Source: Spirochaetia bacterium UBA5763 | Lineage (GTDB): Bacteria; Spirochaetota; UBA4802; UBA5550 | Direction: 5' to 3' | Assembly: GCA_002418835.1 (NCBI GenBank) | Contig: DIEX01000019.1 | Span: 124,001 to 188,000 of the forward strand | Length of the DNA stretch: 64,000 nt | In this document: piece after piece, positions 42,525 through 51,047 of the stretch | Numbering within the stretch: position 1 is the stretch's first letter | Layout of the letters: each line of letters opens with the position of its first letter | The notes under the pieces: model-generated | Databases searched by the model: none | Seen by the model: only the letters and a program-made list of their open reading frames with translations | What the model was told of the DNA's origin: nothing | Made by a program: the position numbers and the translations under genes

Positions 42525-44453
42525 ATGCGACTTTCTAAAGTAATTCATGTCGACAGTGAAAAATGTACTAAATGCCATGCCTGTATAACAGCATGCCCTG
42601 TAAAGTATTGTAATAATATTACAGGCGATGCAGTAGAAATCAATGATGATATGTGCATCGGATGCGGGAACTGCATTACAGCCTGTACCCATAATGCCAG
42701 GACAGGAATTGATGATTTTGACAGATTTATTGCTGATATAAAAAAAGATAGCAGGTTTGTGGCAATTGTAGCTCCCTCTGCGGCAGCCAGCTTTCCTGAT
42801 ATGTACCTGAAGCTTAACGGCTGGCTCAAGTCAACCGGAGTAGACGCTGTTTTTGATGTCAGCTTCGGCGCTGAGCTCACAGTTAAATCATACATTGAAT
42901 ATATTAAAGATGCTAAACCCGACGCGGTGATCTCTCAGCCCTGTCCCGCCATTGTGACCTATATCGAAATATACAGGCCTGAACTTGCGGAATATCTTGC
43001 TCCGGCAGTAAGCCCTATGCTGCATACGATAAAGATGATAAAAAGGTATTACTCTGAATATAGAGATCACAGGGTTGCAGTTATTTCACCCTGTTATGCG
43101 AAGAAAAGGGAATTTGACTCTGCGGGTCTTGGTGATACTGTATATAATGTAACTTATAAATCGATAGAAAATTATTTAAGTAATTCTAAAATTGATCTTT
43201 CATCATTCATAGAACACGATTTTGATAATCCGCCTGCTGAACGGGGAGTTCTCTTCTCCACACCCGGAGGGCTCATCGCAACCGCAGAGAGAGAGTTCCC
43301 GGGGATCAGGAGGATGTCCAGAAAGATCGAAGGGGTACATTCAGTTTATCCCTACCTTGATTCTCTCTCCGAATCTATTAAAGAAAAGACAAATCCTCTT
43401 CTTGTTGATTGTTTAAATTGCGAAAAGGGATGTAATGGAGGTCCCGGGACATTGATCAACGGGGAGTCTCTTGACAGAATAGAATCTTTTGTGGAAAAGA
43501 GAAAAATCAGGATGCAGACTTTATATAAAACTTCTGATGAAGGTTCAAGTCTTAAAAAACTGAACCGCATTATTTCAAAGTACTGGGAGAAGGATTTGTA
43601 TCGATGCAGCTACAGAGACCTTACATCAAATAATACTCTTAAGTTTCCTGATGATTCTGAACTTGATTCAGTCTGGCGTATTATGAAGAAAGAGGGTGAA
43701 GAGGATATGCTGAATTGCGGGGCCTGCGGTTACATGACATGCCGCGAAATGGCAGTGGCGATCTTTAACGGTTTAAATACACCTGAAAGCTGTTATGTCT
43801 ATAAACAGAAAACACTTGAGGAGGAACACCGAAAACTGGAGGAGAGCGGCAGACAGATAGCTCTGACTATGGAGGAACTTAAAAATCAGAAGAATATTCT
43901 CATGGATGAATACATGATAAAAAACAGGCTGGCGCATTCCATTTCATCTACCACTACAGAACTTGAAACCAGCAATACTGCTGTTGCAGAAATGGCTGCG
44001 GGCCTCTATAAACTCTCCAGTGAACAGAAAAATGCACTTGAAAAACTCGCCGTAATAATTACTGAAGCGGATGAATTATCTGTTCAGCTTCTCCCTGTTG
44101 CTGACTCAATAGAAGAAATTGCCGACAGAACTAATCTCCTCTCTCTTAATGCATCCATCGAAGCAGCACGTGCCGGAGATTCCGGGAAAGGATTTGCAGT
44201 AGTGGCAGGTGAGGTTAAAAAGCTCGCGGAAACAGCACAGCTTGAAGTTAAAAAAATCGGGCCTTTTGCAGTTGAAATAAAAAAAGCTCACAGAAGGATA
44301 ACTGATACCTTTGCCGGTGTCAACAGGCAGTTTGATGATATAGCGCGAATAACAGCAGAAGTGACAACTGCCACTGAGGAGATGGCAGCAGCAATGGCTG
44401 AGATAAATCATGAAATTGAAGGGCTTGTTGAAATAGACAGGCTGAAAGTGTAA
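42525..44453 (+). CDS. cytosolic [FeFe]-hydrogenase-like sensor fused to an MCP signalling domain (HydS-like)
   Basis: Domain order (642 residues): two [4Fe-4S] ferredoxin motifs (Cys14/17/20/24 and Cys44/47/50/54), an [FeFe]-hydrogenase H-cluster domain (about 70-330), a CGACGYMTCREMA Fe-S domain near residue 400, a coiled coil, and an MCP signalling hairpin with EIADRTNLLSLNASIEAARA and KGFAVVAGEVKKLAE. H-cluster Cys residues are kept (Cys140 in SQPCPAIV, Cys190 in SPCYAKKRE, Cys299 and Cys303 in NCEKGCNGG), but the active-site surroundings differ from catalytic enzymes (SPC instead of MPC, no Met in the third motif), as in group C sensory hydrogenases. No membrane segment. ATG at 42525 has an AGCAGG site. 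Confidence 0.88.
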   Translation: MRLSKVIHVDSEKCTKCHACITACPVKYCNNITGDAVEINDDMCIGCGNCITACTHNARTGIDDFDRFIADIKKDSRFVAIVAPSAAASFPDMYLKLNGWLKSTGVDAVFDVSFGAELTVKSYIEYIKDAKPDAVISQPCPAIVTYIEIYRPELAEYLAPAVSPMLHTIKMIKRYYSEYRDHRVAVISPCYAKKREFDSAGLGDTVYNVTYKSIENYLSNSKIDLSSFIEHDFDNPPAERGVLFSTPGGLIATAEREFPGIRRMSRKIEGVHSVYPYLDSLSESIKEKTNPLLVDCLNCEKGCNGGPGTLINGESLDRIESFVEKRKIRMQTLYKTSDEGSSLKKLNRIISKYWEKDLYRCSYRDLTSNNTLKFPDDSELDSVWRIMKKEGEEDMLNCGACGYMTCREMAVAIFNGLNTPESCYVYKQKTLEEEHRKLEESGRQIALTMEELKNQKNILMDEYMIKNRLAHSISSTTTELETSNTAVAEMAAGLYKLSSEQKNALEKLAVIITEADELSVQLLPVADSIEEIADRTNLLSLNASIEAARAGDSGKGFAVVAGEVKKLAETAQLEVKKIGPFAVEIKKAHRRITDTFAGVNRQFDDIARITAEVTTATEEMAAAMAEINHEIEGLVEIDRLKV

Positions 44454-44467
44454 TAATAATTTAAAAA

Positions 44468-44495
44468 TTGACTCTTGAAACAATTTAAATAATAT
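44468..44495 (+). promoter_or_regulatory. putative promoter of the NarL-type regulator
   Basis: TTGACT (44468-44473), a 16-base spacer and TAATAT (44490-44495), about 57 bases before the start of the regulator. Confidence 0.5.
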
Positions 44496-44552
44496 GATTT
44501 AAAGAACAATTTTGTATTTAATTCAATATTAAAATTTAACCGGGGTTTGCCT

Positions 44553-45191
44553 GTGATAAAAATTATAATTGCTGATGACCACATCATAATCAGGGCGGGG
44601 ATTAAACAGCTCCTTGAAGGCGCACATGATATGGTTGTGGCAGGTGAAGCTTCTGATGGTCAGAGGCTGATTCAGGAGATCCAGAAAAATCATTATGATG
44701 TCATAGTAATTGATATCTCCATGCCGGGCAGAAATGGTATAGAGATCATCAAGCAGATAAGAGCTTCCGGTGATAAAACTCCGATTCTCGCACTGAGCTA
44801 CTACCCTGAAGAGCAGTTCGCAATACGTGTGCTGAAGGCTGGCGCATGCGGCTACATGAACAAGGATGTACAGCCGGAAGAACTTGTTGAAGCTATATAC
44901 AAAGTTGCCAGGGGTGGAACTTACGTCAGCCCCGCAGTGGCTGAAAAACTTGCAATGAATATAAACATGACCCAGGATGCTTCACCTCACGAATCTCTCA
45001 CAGACAGGGAGCACGAGGTTTTTCTGAAAATTGCCGGAGGGATGACTGTATCAGAAATTGCTGATGAGATGTTTCTAAGCGTTAAAACTGTAAGCACATA
45101 CCGGGCAAGGATACTTGAAAAACTGAATCTCAAGAACAACGCTGAAATAACCTACTATGCAATCAGGAATAACCTTATAGAAAAAATTTAA
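44553..45191 (+). CDS. NarL/FixJ-family response regulator
   Basis: A receiver domain (IIIADDHIIIRAGIKQLL, phospho-Asp in VIVIDISMPG, Lys in GYMNKDVQPEE) is followed by a LuxR-type helix-turn-helix (LTDREHEVFLKIAGGMTVSE, LSVKTVSTYRARILEKL). All phosphorylation residues are present. I prefer the GTG at 44553 with GGGG 7 bases upstream over the TTG at 44547. It should receive phosphate from the kinase at 39373-40836 and regulate hydrogen/formate genes, with the [FeFe] sensor as a possible input. That wiring is inferred from position. Confidence 0.92.
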   Translation: MIKIIIADDHIIIRAGIKQLLEGAHDMVVAGEASDGQRLIQEIQKNHYDVIVIDISMPGRNGIEIIKQIRASGDKTPILALSYYPEEQFAIRVLKAGACGYMNKDVQPEELVEAIYKVARGGTYVSPAVAEKLAMNINMTQDASPHESLTDREHEVFLKIAGGMTVSEIADEMFLSVKTVSTYRARILEKLNLKNNAEITYYAIRNNLIEKI

Positions 45192-45226
45192 TTGCCGGTA
45201 TTCTGTTATTTCAGGGTATAAAAAAA

Positions 45227-45249
45227 GACATCCTGTGATGTCGTTTTTT
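45227..45249. terminator. bidirectional terminator shared by the response regulator and 5S rRNA
   Basis: Stem GACATC (45227-45232) / GATGTC (45237-45242) has GTTTTTT after it on the plus strand and a run of seven T after it on the minus strand, so it can end both converging transcripts. Confidence 0.88.
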
Positions 45250-45260
45250 ATTATATTTAA

Positions 45261-45375
<115 letters not shown>

Positions 45376-45404
45376 AGAAAATAGTTTCTCTCGTTGATGA
45401 ATCA

Positions 45405-45433
45405 TATTTAGAACATGGGCGTTTTTAAGTCAA
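45405..45433 (-). promoter_or_regulatory. promoter of the 5S rRNA gene
   Basis: On the minus strand TTGACT (45433-45428), a 17-base spacer and TAAATA (45410-45405). This would start a transcript about 20 bases before the mature 5S end. A small GAGAAA/TTTCTC hairpin directly before the mature 5' end could be a processing signal. Confidence 0.75.
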
Positions 45434-45512
45434 TAGAATTTTATTTTTTTTCTGAATTTTTTTAAAATTTTATCAGGTTCGTAGGGGGGCAGGCATGACT
45501 GCCCTCTGCGAA

Positions 45513-46880
45513 CTATTTTTTCCGTGTTTTTAAAAATATCCCTGCAAAACAGAGAACCGCAAATACAATGAATATGATCTTCTGGCTCTGCAAAAAGAGC
45601 CCGCTGTTTTCCGGTGTAATTTTTGCGTCCTTCATTATAATAGTGAAAACAATCATGGAAATACCCATGCTGAACATCTGCCCCAGGAGCCTCATTGTGC
45701 CGAGAATGCTGGACGCCACTCCGTAAAATTTTTTCTCCGCTGAATTCATTGCGGCAGTTGTATTTGGTGAAGAGAAGAATGCGAAACCGAAACCCAGCAG
45801 CGCAAGTGTTGCTATAATATAGGGTATCCCGGTATCAGCCTGCACGAAAGTCAGCATGGCAAGCCCCAGAGCTGTCAATGCCATACCTGCTGACGCGATT
45901 GACTGAGGTTCCTTTCTGTCCGCCAGTTTCCCTGCCACTGGAGAAAATATTGTCTGTATTACAGGCTGCGCCAGCATAACAGTGCCAGCCTGAAGCGGGG
46001 TGAGCCCCTTTACAGTCTGAAGGTATAGGCTCACGAGGAACCCCACACCGAAAGTTGCACTGTAATTGATCAGCGCTGACGTTGTTGCGAGAGTGTAGGT
46101 TCTGCTGCTTCTGAAAATTTTGAAATTAAGTACAGGGTGCTCAATCCGTAATTCGTATAATACAAAAATTATGAACATTGCAATTCCGGCAGTTACAAGT
46201 GCAAAGCCGGTGGCCTTTGGAATTCCGGTAAAACCTATCATCAAAGTCACCAGCGATATACCGTAAATAAGTGACCCTGCGAAATCGAATTTTTCCCCTT
46301 TGGCGTCTGCCCATTCACCTTTCAGTTTCAGCGCAATAAAAATTACAAGGAATATACCGATAAAAGCCGTTAAGAGAAAAACGCTCCTCCATGTAAAATG
46401 CTGGGTGAGTATCCCCCCTATGAAGGGCCCCACTGCAAGCCCTAAGTAAACGCATGCAACATTGATCCCCAGGACTTTACCCCTCTGGTCCGGAGGATAG
46501 ACTGAAACAATGATGGTCATCCCTGTGCTGAAGATCATAGCGCTTCCGAATCCCTGCAGAAAACGGGTAGCTATGAGCAGTGTGCTGTTCGCCGGGATTA
46601 CACCGATGAGAAATGTGAACAGTGTAAAGAGGGATAATCCGTAAAGAAAGACTTTTCTCCTCCCCATAATGTCAGAGAGCCTCCCGAAGGGCACAAGAAA
46701 CACCGCTGATGAGAGGATGTATGATGTAACCACCCATCCGATCTGTACAGCGTTCATGTTGAAATCTTTCCCGATAGAGGGGAGTACAATATTTGTTGAT
46801 GAAATCATGAACGGCGGAAGAAAAGCGCTCATTGCTGAGGCGATTAGAGCTGTTCTTTTTAATGAATGATCTGAATGCAT
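45513..46880 (-). CDS. major facilitator exporter, DHA2 (EmrB/QacA) family
   Basis: A 455-residue transporter with about 14 membrane helices. Motif A GRLSDIMGRRKVFL follows helix 2, the N-terminal MISSTNIVLPSIGKDFN is the DHA2 pattern with an acidic-rich first loop, and GPFIGGILTQHFTWRSVFLL is motif C. The family exports drugs and other toxic compounds using the proton gradient. The substrate is unknown. It lies 7 bases after the DMT-type gene in the same direction, so the two form a small operon. Confidence 0.9.
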   Translation of the reverse strand: MHSDHSLKRTALIASAMSAFLPPFMISSTNIVLPSIGKDFNMNAVQIGWVVTSYILSSAVFLVPFGRLSDIMGRRKVFLYGLSLFTLFTFLIGVIPANSTLLIATRFLQGFGSAMIFSTGMTIIVSVYPPDQRGKVLGINVACVYLGLAVGPFIGGILTQHFTWRSVFLLTAFIGIFLVIFIALKLKGEWADAKGEKFDFAGSLIYGISLVTLMIGFTGIPKATGFALVTAGIAMFIIFVLYELRIEHPVLNFKIFRSSRTYTLATTSALINYSATFGVGFLVSLYLQTVKGLTPLQAGTVMLAQPVIQTIFSPVAGKLADRKEPQSIASAGMALTALGLAMLTFVQADTGIPYIIATLALLGFGFAFFSSPNTTAAMNSAEKKFYGVASSILGTMRLLGQMFSMGISMIVFTIIMKDAKITPENSGLFLQSQKIIFIVFAVLCFAGIFLKTRKK

Positions 46881-46887
46881 ATATTTC

Positions 46888-47763
46888 TCATCTCCTCTGG
46901 CTCAAATAAACACCGAAGAATACAAGGGCACACCCGCCGTACTGGAAAATATTCATTGTCTCGTTGAGAAATAACCATCCCCAGAAAATTGTAAATACAG
47001 GAATGAGATTAACGAATGCCGCAGCAGTGCTTGCTTTCACACTGCTTATCCCCACACTGTACATTCCGTATGCGCCGATTGTAACAACAATACCGAGATA
47101 TATTATTCCAAGTGCAGGCATCATTACAAAGTCAGCAGGTAATCCTTTTCCTGAAATAAAAATAAGGGGGAAAAAGAACACTGTGCCTGCAAAGCATTGC
47201 ACTGCTGTGAGGAAAAACGGGTTATATCTTGCGCTCAGTTTTTTTAGAGAGATGGTGTACCCTGTGGCGCAAACCATTGCCATAAATTCAAAGAAATTTC
47301 CAAGAACCGGATTGGGCGCCCCCTCTGTCACTTCGCTGAAGCCGCTGAGTACCACTGCTCCGGCTATTGCTGTTAAAAAGCCTAACCATGTAAGGGGAGT
47401 GGTCCGCTCTTTCAGTGTGAAAAAGGCCGCAACTGCCACAAGGAGCGGCAGCATAGATGTGAGCATCCCAGCCTGTGAAGCTGTTGTGTTCACAATGGCC
47501 ATGGCTTCGAACACGAAATACAGGCATGGCTCAAAAAGTGACATCAGAAGGAGGTATTTAATATCACCCCGTTGATACCGGCACTTTTTCCATAATTTCC
47601 TGATTACAAAAAGAAATGCCATTGATGCAAGAATCTGTCTCCCCCATATTACAAACATGGGATCGTATGTTCTGAAAACCGATTTCAGTACAACAAATGA
47701 CGTTGACCAGATAATCATGGCCGTAAGCAGGGCAGCTTTAGCTTTATATGAGGAACTCTTCAT
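46888..47763 (-). CDS. EamA-type (DMT superfamily) transporter
   Basis: A 291-residue protein with ten membrane helices arranged as two EamA repeats; typical features are AMIIWSTSFVVLKSVF at the first helix, LTSMLPLLVAVAAFFTLKER at the end of repeat 1 and FVNLIPVFTIFWGWLFLNET at the end of repeat 2. Members move amino acids, nucleosides or metabolites, mostly outward. It is upstream of the MFS exporter in the same direction. Confidence 0.9.
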   Translation of the reverse strand: MKSSSYKAKAALLTAMIIWSTSFVVLKSVFRTYDPMFVIWGRQILASMAFLFVIRKLWKKCRYQRGDIKYLLLMSLFEPCLYFVFEAMAIVNTTASQAGMLTSMLPLLVAVAAFFTLKERTTPLTWLGFLTAIAGAVVLSGFSEVTEGAPNPVLGNFFEFMAMVCATGYTISLKKLSARYNPFFLTAVQCFAGTVFFFPLIFISGKGLPADFVMMPALGIIYLGIVVTIGAYGMYSVGISSVKASTAAAFVNLIPVFTIFWGWLFLNETMNIFQYGGCALVFFGVYLSQRR

Positions 47764-47783
47764 TTTAGTACCTTTTTACAATG

Positions 47784-47822
47784 TCCCCTTCGCCTCTGAG
47801 GAGAGGGGGATTAAGGGGGTGA
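47784..47822. repeat. short intergenic repeat of common bacterial type
   Basis: TCCCCTTCGCCTCTGAGGAG followed by AGGGGGATTAAGGGGGTG resembles a hairpin-forming intergenic repeat that recurs in many bacterial genomes. A single copy is seen here, upstream of the DMT transporter. The rest of the 365-bp gap to the aldolase holds the aldolase promoter and an AT-rich leader. Confidence 0.45.
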
Positions 47823-47954
47823 GTTCTTTTCATCTTTTTATGAAGCTTTTGTAACGCAAGATTTATTTATTTTTTTTCTTTATACCTCTGTTTTTTTTGA
47901 TTCATTTTAATAAAATTGTTATTAATTGATAACGGCGATCCTGTAAAAATTAAA

Positions 47955-47984
47955 TTGACAGGGGTGGCTGGTAAGAGGTATATT
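47955..47984 (+). promoter_or_regulatory. sigma-70-type promoter of the aldolase operon
   Basis: TTGACA (47955-47960), an 18-base spacer and TATATT (47979-47984). This gives a leader of about 138 bases before the aldolase start. Confidence 0.7.
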
Positions 47985-48128
47985 ATTTTGTTATTTTATA
48001 AGAAAGACTTGCCGCAGAACTCATCTATTCAAAGGATTCCGATAGTCCGCTCCTTTAAAAAATTCCCGCAGGCATCATAGCGTGAAATTGAGTTTAAGGC
48101 CAGGTCTGTTATTAATGGAGGAATATAA

Positions 48129-49091
48129 ATGGTAAGCTACAAGGATTTAGGACTGGTTAATACAAAAAATCTTTTTAAAAAAGCAGTAAAAGGGGGGTAC
48201 GCTATCCCTGCCTATAATTTCAATAATATGGAACAGCTTCAATCTATAATAATGGCATGCGTTGAGACAAGCTCGCCCGTTATACTTCAGGTCTCTGCCG
48301 GGGCGCGCAAGTACGCCAACCAGACATTGCTCAGGTATATGGCAGAGGGGGCTGTGCAGTATTCAAAAGATCTCGGGAAGAAGATACCCATTGTTCTCCA
48401 CCTTGATCACGGTGATTCTTATGAACTCTGCAAAAGCTGTATTGATACCGGATTCTCCTCTGTAATGATTGACGGATCGCATCTTACATACGCGGAGAAT
48501 GTGAAGCTCACAAAGAAGGTTGTGGCTTACGCGCATAAGCATGATGTCACTGTTGAGGGTGAGCTGGGTGTTCTTGCGGGAGTTGAGGATGATGTTCATG
48601 CAGAGGAGCATGTTTTTACTCAGCCGGAGGAAGTGGAGGATTTTGTATCTAAAACAGGAGTTGATTCACTGGCAATAGCAATCGGAACATCACATGGCGC
48701 GTACAAATTCAAGCCCGGTACAGATCCGAAGATCAGGCTCGATATACTTCACGAAATCGAAAAGAAGATTCCCGGTTTCCCCATTGTGCTTCACGGGTCT
48801 TCCTCTGTACCTCACGATCTTGTTGAGATAATAAATTCATGCGGCGGGAAGATGGATGATGCTATCGGCATACCTGAAAGCCAGCTCCGTGAAGCGGCAA
48901 AATCCGCTGTATGCAAAATCAATATCGACTCTGACGGAAGACTTGCAATGACAGCGGCAATCAGAAAAGTGCTTAAAGAAAATCCGGGTGAGTTTGACCC
49001 GCGCAAGTATCTCGGACCTGCAAGGGACGCCTTAAAGGAACTCTATAAACATAAGAACATAAATGTACTTGGCTCTGCTGGTAAAGCGTAA
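48129..49091 (+). CDS. fba: class II fructose-bisphosphate aldolase
   Basis: A 320-residue zinc-dependent aldolase. The Zn-binding HLDHGDS, IDGSHLTYAENV, the Glu/His region VEGELGVLAGVED, AIAIGTSHGAYKFK and LHGSSSVP are the class II motifs in order. It cleaves fructose-1,6-bisphosphate to two triose phosphates in glycolysis or runs in reverse in gluconeogenesis. A GGAGG site precedes the ATG, and a good promoter lies about 150 bases upstream. It heads an operon with two unknown genes and a PHP phosphatase. Confidence 0.95.
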   Translation: MVSYKDLGLVNTKNLFKKAVKGGYAIPAYNFNNMEQLQSIIMACVETSSPVILQVSAGARKYANQTLLRYMAEGAVQYSKDLGKKIPIVLHLDHGDSYELCKSCIDTGFSSVMIDGSHLTYAENVKLTKKVVAYAHKHDVTVEGELGVLAGVEDDVHAEEHVFTQPEEVEDFVSKTGVDSLAIAIGTSHGAYKFKPGTDPKIRLDILHEIEKKIPGFPIVLHGSSSVPHDLVEIINSCGGKMDDAIGIPESQLREAAKSAVCKINIDSDGRLAMTAAIRKVLKENPGEFDPRKYLGPARDALKELYKHKNINVLGSAGKA

Positions 49092-49114
49092 CAAATAATA
49101 ACCGGAGGAATCAG

Positions 49115-49558
49115 ATGAAAAAGAGAGCAGCGGCTTTTATAGTAAGTTTTTTTATTGCAGCGTCGGCAATGGCCAGTGACCTCCAGCTTCAGGCTATAGG
49201 TGCTTCCACTGCTTCGAATCTCTATCTCTCCTATCTATCAATAGGTGTGATTGCTGATTCCTATACAAAAAATGTTTACTCGAAGGACCAGACAACTTCT
49301 TTCGTCAGTTCTGTTGTGGCCCAGGCAGGAGTTCAAAAGGAATACCTTCAGAAGATGATAGATGGCGGCGAAATTCCTGAAGGTGAAATGGAGTTTGTCC
49401 GCAAACTGATGAAGTGCTTCCAGCTTATAATGGATGAGGGGAATAACCTCATGGAATATGTGAGGACAGGGAGCAATGACTCACTGTCGAAATATGACGC
49501 AAAGAGAAAGGAAGCCTGGGCTCTTATCAGTGAGATAATGGGTTTCGGAAATAAATAG
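49115..49558 (+). CDS. secreted small helical protein of unknown function
   Basis: I do not recognise it. The N-terminus is a signal peptide (MKKRAAAFIVSFFIAASAMA, residues 1-20), so the mature protein of about 127 residues is periplasmic. It is rich in helices (for example VRKLMKCFQLIMDEGNNLME) and has a single Cys. It follows fba by 23 bases with a GGAGG site, and ends 13 bases before the next unknown gene. Its association with cytosolic aldolase is likely only transcriptional. Confidence 0.65.
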   Translation: MKKRAAAFIVSFFIAASAMASDLQLQAIGASTASNLYLSYLSIGVIADSYTKNVYSKDQTTSFVSSVVAQAGVQKEYLQKMIDGGEIPEGEMEFVRKLMKCFQLIMDEGNNLMEYVRTGSNDSLSKYDAKRKEAWALISEIMGFGNK

Positions 49559-49571
49559 AGGGGCAAAACAG

Positions 49572-50234
49572 ATGTTTGATATCAGGGAATACTACAACTG
49601 CAGCGGCCCATCAAAGCAGGGGGTTGACAGCGAGATACTGGATATAGATTCAGATCTCGTATCTGATATTGATACGCTGATTTCTGATAAAAAGAGCACC
49701 CTGTACATCACAGACAGGTATAAGACAAGAGATTTTTCAATTGATATAATCTATCCTGAGTTAGGTTATCCTGGAAACCAGACTCTGATAATGACTCCTG
49801 ACAGGCTGAGGTTTCTGCTCTCATTTTATCCGTATAAAGGTGATCTTGAGAAGGTGGAGAAGATTGTTCTCCGCCCACGTTATGTTGAAGCAGGGAATGT
49901 CGAACTGGCAGCTCTGTATCTTAAAAAGAAAAAAATACTTGTGCTCTATCTTACTCACCCCGGAGGACAGTCCGGTGAGAGAGGCGGCAATGACAGGTTT
50001 ATATCCGTCAGCCTTGAACATATCATGGACAGCAAGATAATCGAGGATTCCATTGACAGAAAAAATTCGTCAGGTGCCGGGAAGATTCCGCTCCTGTGGA
50101 ATATACTTGCGATTATTACTCCCGATGGAGAGGGGGAGTCCGATAAATTTTTTATAAAGAGGGACACCATCAGCAACAGGGAGTATATCGCTCTTAACGA
50201 CATTTCATATTTTTACTACAGGCACGGTTACTGA
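49572..50234 (+). CDS. protein of unknown function
   Basis: I do not recognise it. The 220-residue protein has no signal peptide or membrane segment. It alternates strands and acidic turns (DSEILDIDSDLVSDIDTLIS, STLYITDRYKTRDFSIDIIY) and shows KIVLRPRYVEAGNVELAALY in the middle, with a conserved-looking end (NREYIALNDISYFYYRHGY). It sits between a secreted protein and a PHP-type phosphatase within the aldolase operon, with 5 bases to the next ATG. Confidence 0.6.
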   Translation: MFDIREYYNCSGPSKQGVDSEILDIDSDLVSDIDTLISDKKSTLYITDRYKTRDFSIDIIYPELGYPGNQTLIMTPDRLRFLLSFYPYKGDLEKVEKIVLRPRYVEAGNVELAALYLKKKKILVLYLTHPGGQSGERGGNDRFISVSLEHIMDSKIIEDSIDRKNSSGAGKIPLLWNILAIITPDGEGESDKFFIKRDTISNREYIALNDISYFYYRHGY

Positions 50235-50239
50235 AAAAA

Positions 50240-51028
50240 ATGGTAAATTATCATAATCATACAATACTCTGCGGCCATGCCGACGGGAGCATGGAGGAGT
50301 ATGTTCTTGCAGCAATAAAAAACGGTGTCAGGGAGTTCGGTTTCTCCGACCATGCGCCTCTGCCGGAACATCTGCGTGAAGGGATTTCAATGCTCCCTGA
50401 AGAGGCTGAAGTTTATATCGGAGATGTACTCGCAGTTAGGGAGAAATTCAGCAGTTCCATTGATGTTAAACTTGGTTTTGAAGTGGACTTTCCCCGTTTT
50501 GAAACATTTAAGCATTCGTATCTATCCGATCCGAGGATCGATTTTATAATAGGTTCTGTACATTACATGGGTGACTGGGGATTTGATAATCCGGACCAGC
50601 AGAACCGTTACAAAGAACGCCCCATTGATGATATCTATAGTGATTTTTATCGGCTTGTTGAATCCCTTGTTGACTCCCGTTTTTGCGATATAATCGGACA
50701 TTTCGATTTAATCAAAAAATTCGGGCAGAGGGCAGAGAACAGTATGTCGCCTGTTATACGACGCATAGCAAAGAAGATGTCGGCGTACGGAATTGCCGCT
50801 GAGATAAATACCTCCGGTCTGTATAAACCTGTGAAGGAGATATATCCCTCAGAAAGTATAATAAAGATTTTTTTCGAGGAGAATGTCCCTGTTACGCTGG
50901 GATCAGATTCGCACTCGCCGGATGATGTATGCAGGGGATATGATGCGGCCATTGCAATGCTTAAGAATGCAGGCTACAGAAAAGTTTCCGGATTTACCGG
51001 ACGCGTCAGGCATGAGGTGGAGCTATAA
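50240..51028 (+). CDS. hisK: PHP-domain histidinol-phosphatase (HisK type)
   Basis: Metal-binding motifs of the PHP fold are in order: HNHTILCGHADGSMEEYV at the start, DHAPLPEHLR, GFEVDFPRF, IIGSVHYMGDWGFD, IIGHFDLIKKFG and LGSDSHSPDDV. This matches HisK/HisJ histidinol-phosphate phosphatases (about 265 residues), which carry out the penultimate step of histidine synthesis. No other his genes are nearby, so a different phosphoester substrate is possible. It ends the aldolase operon and converges with the flavoprotein gene. Confidence 0.88.
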   Translation: MVNYHNHTILCGHADGSMEEYVLAAIKNGVREFGFSDHAPLPEHLREGISMLPEEAEVYIGDVLAVREKFSSSIDVKLGFEVDFPRFETFKHSYLSDPRIDFIIGSVHYMGDWGFDNPDQQNRYKERPIDDIYSDFYRLVESLVDSRFCDIIGHFDLIKKFGQRAENSMSPVIRRIAKKMSAYGIAAEINTSGLYKPVKEIYPSESIIKIFFEENVPVTLGSDSHSPDDVCRGYDAAIAMLKNAGYRKVSGFTGRVRHEVEL

Positions 51029-51047
51029 CTGAAACCGGTTTGCAGCT

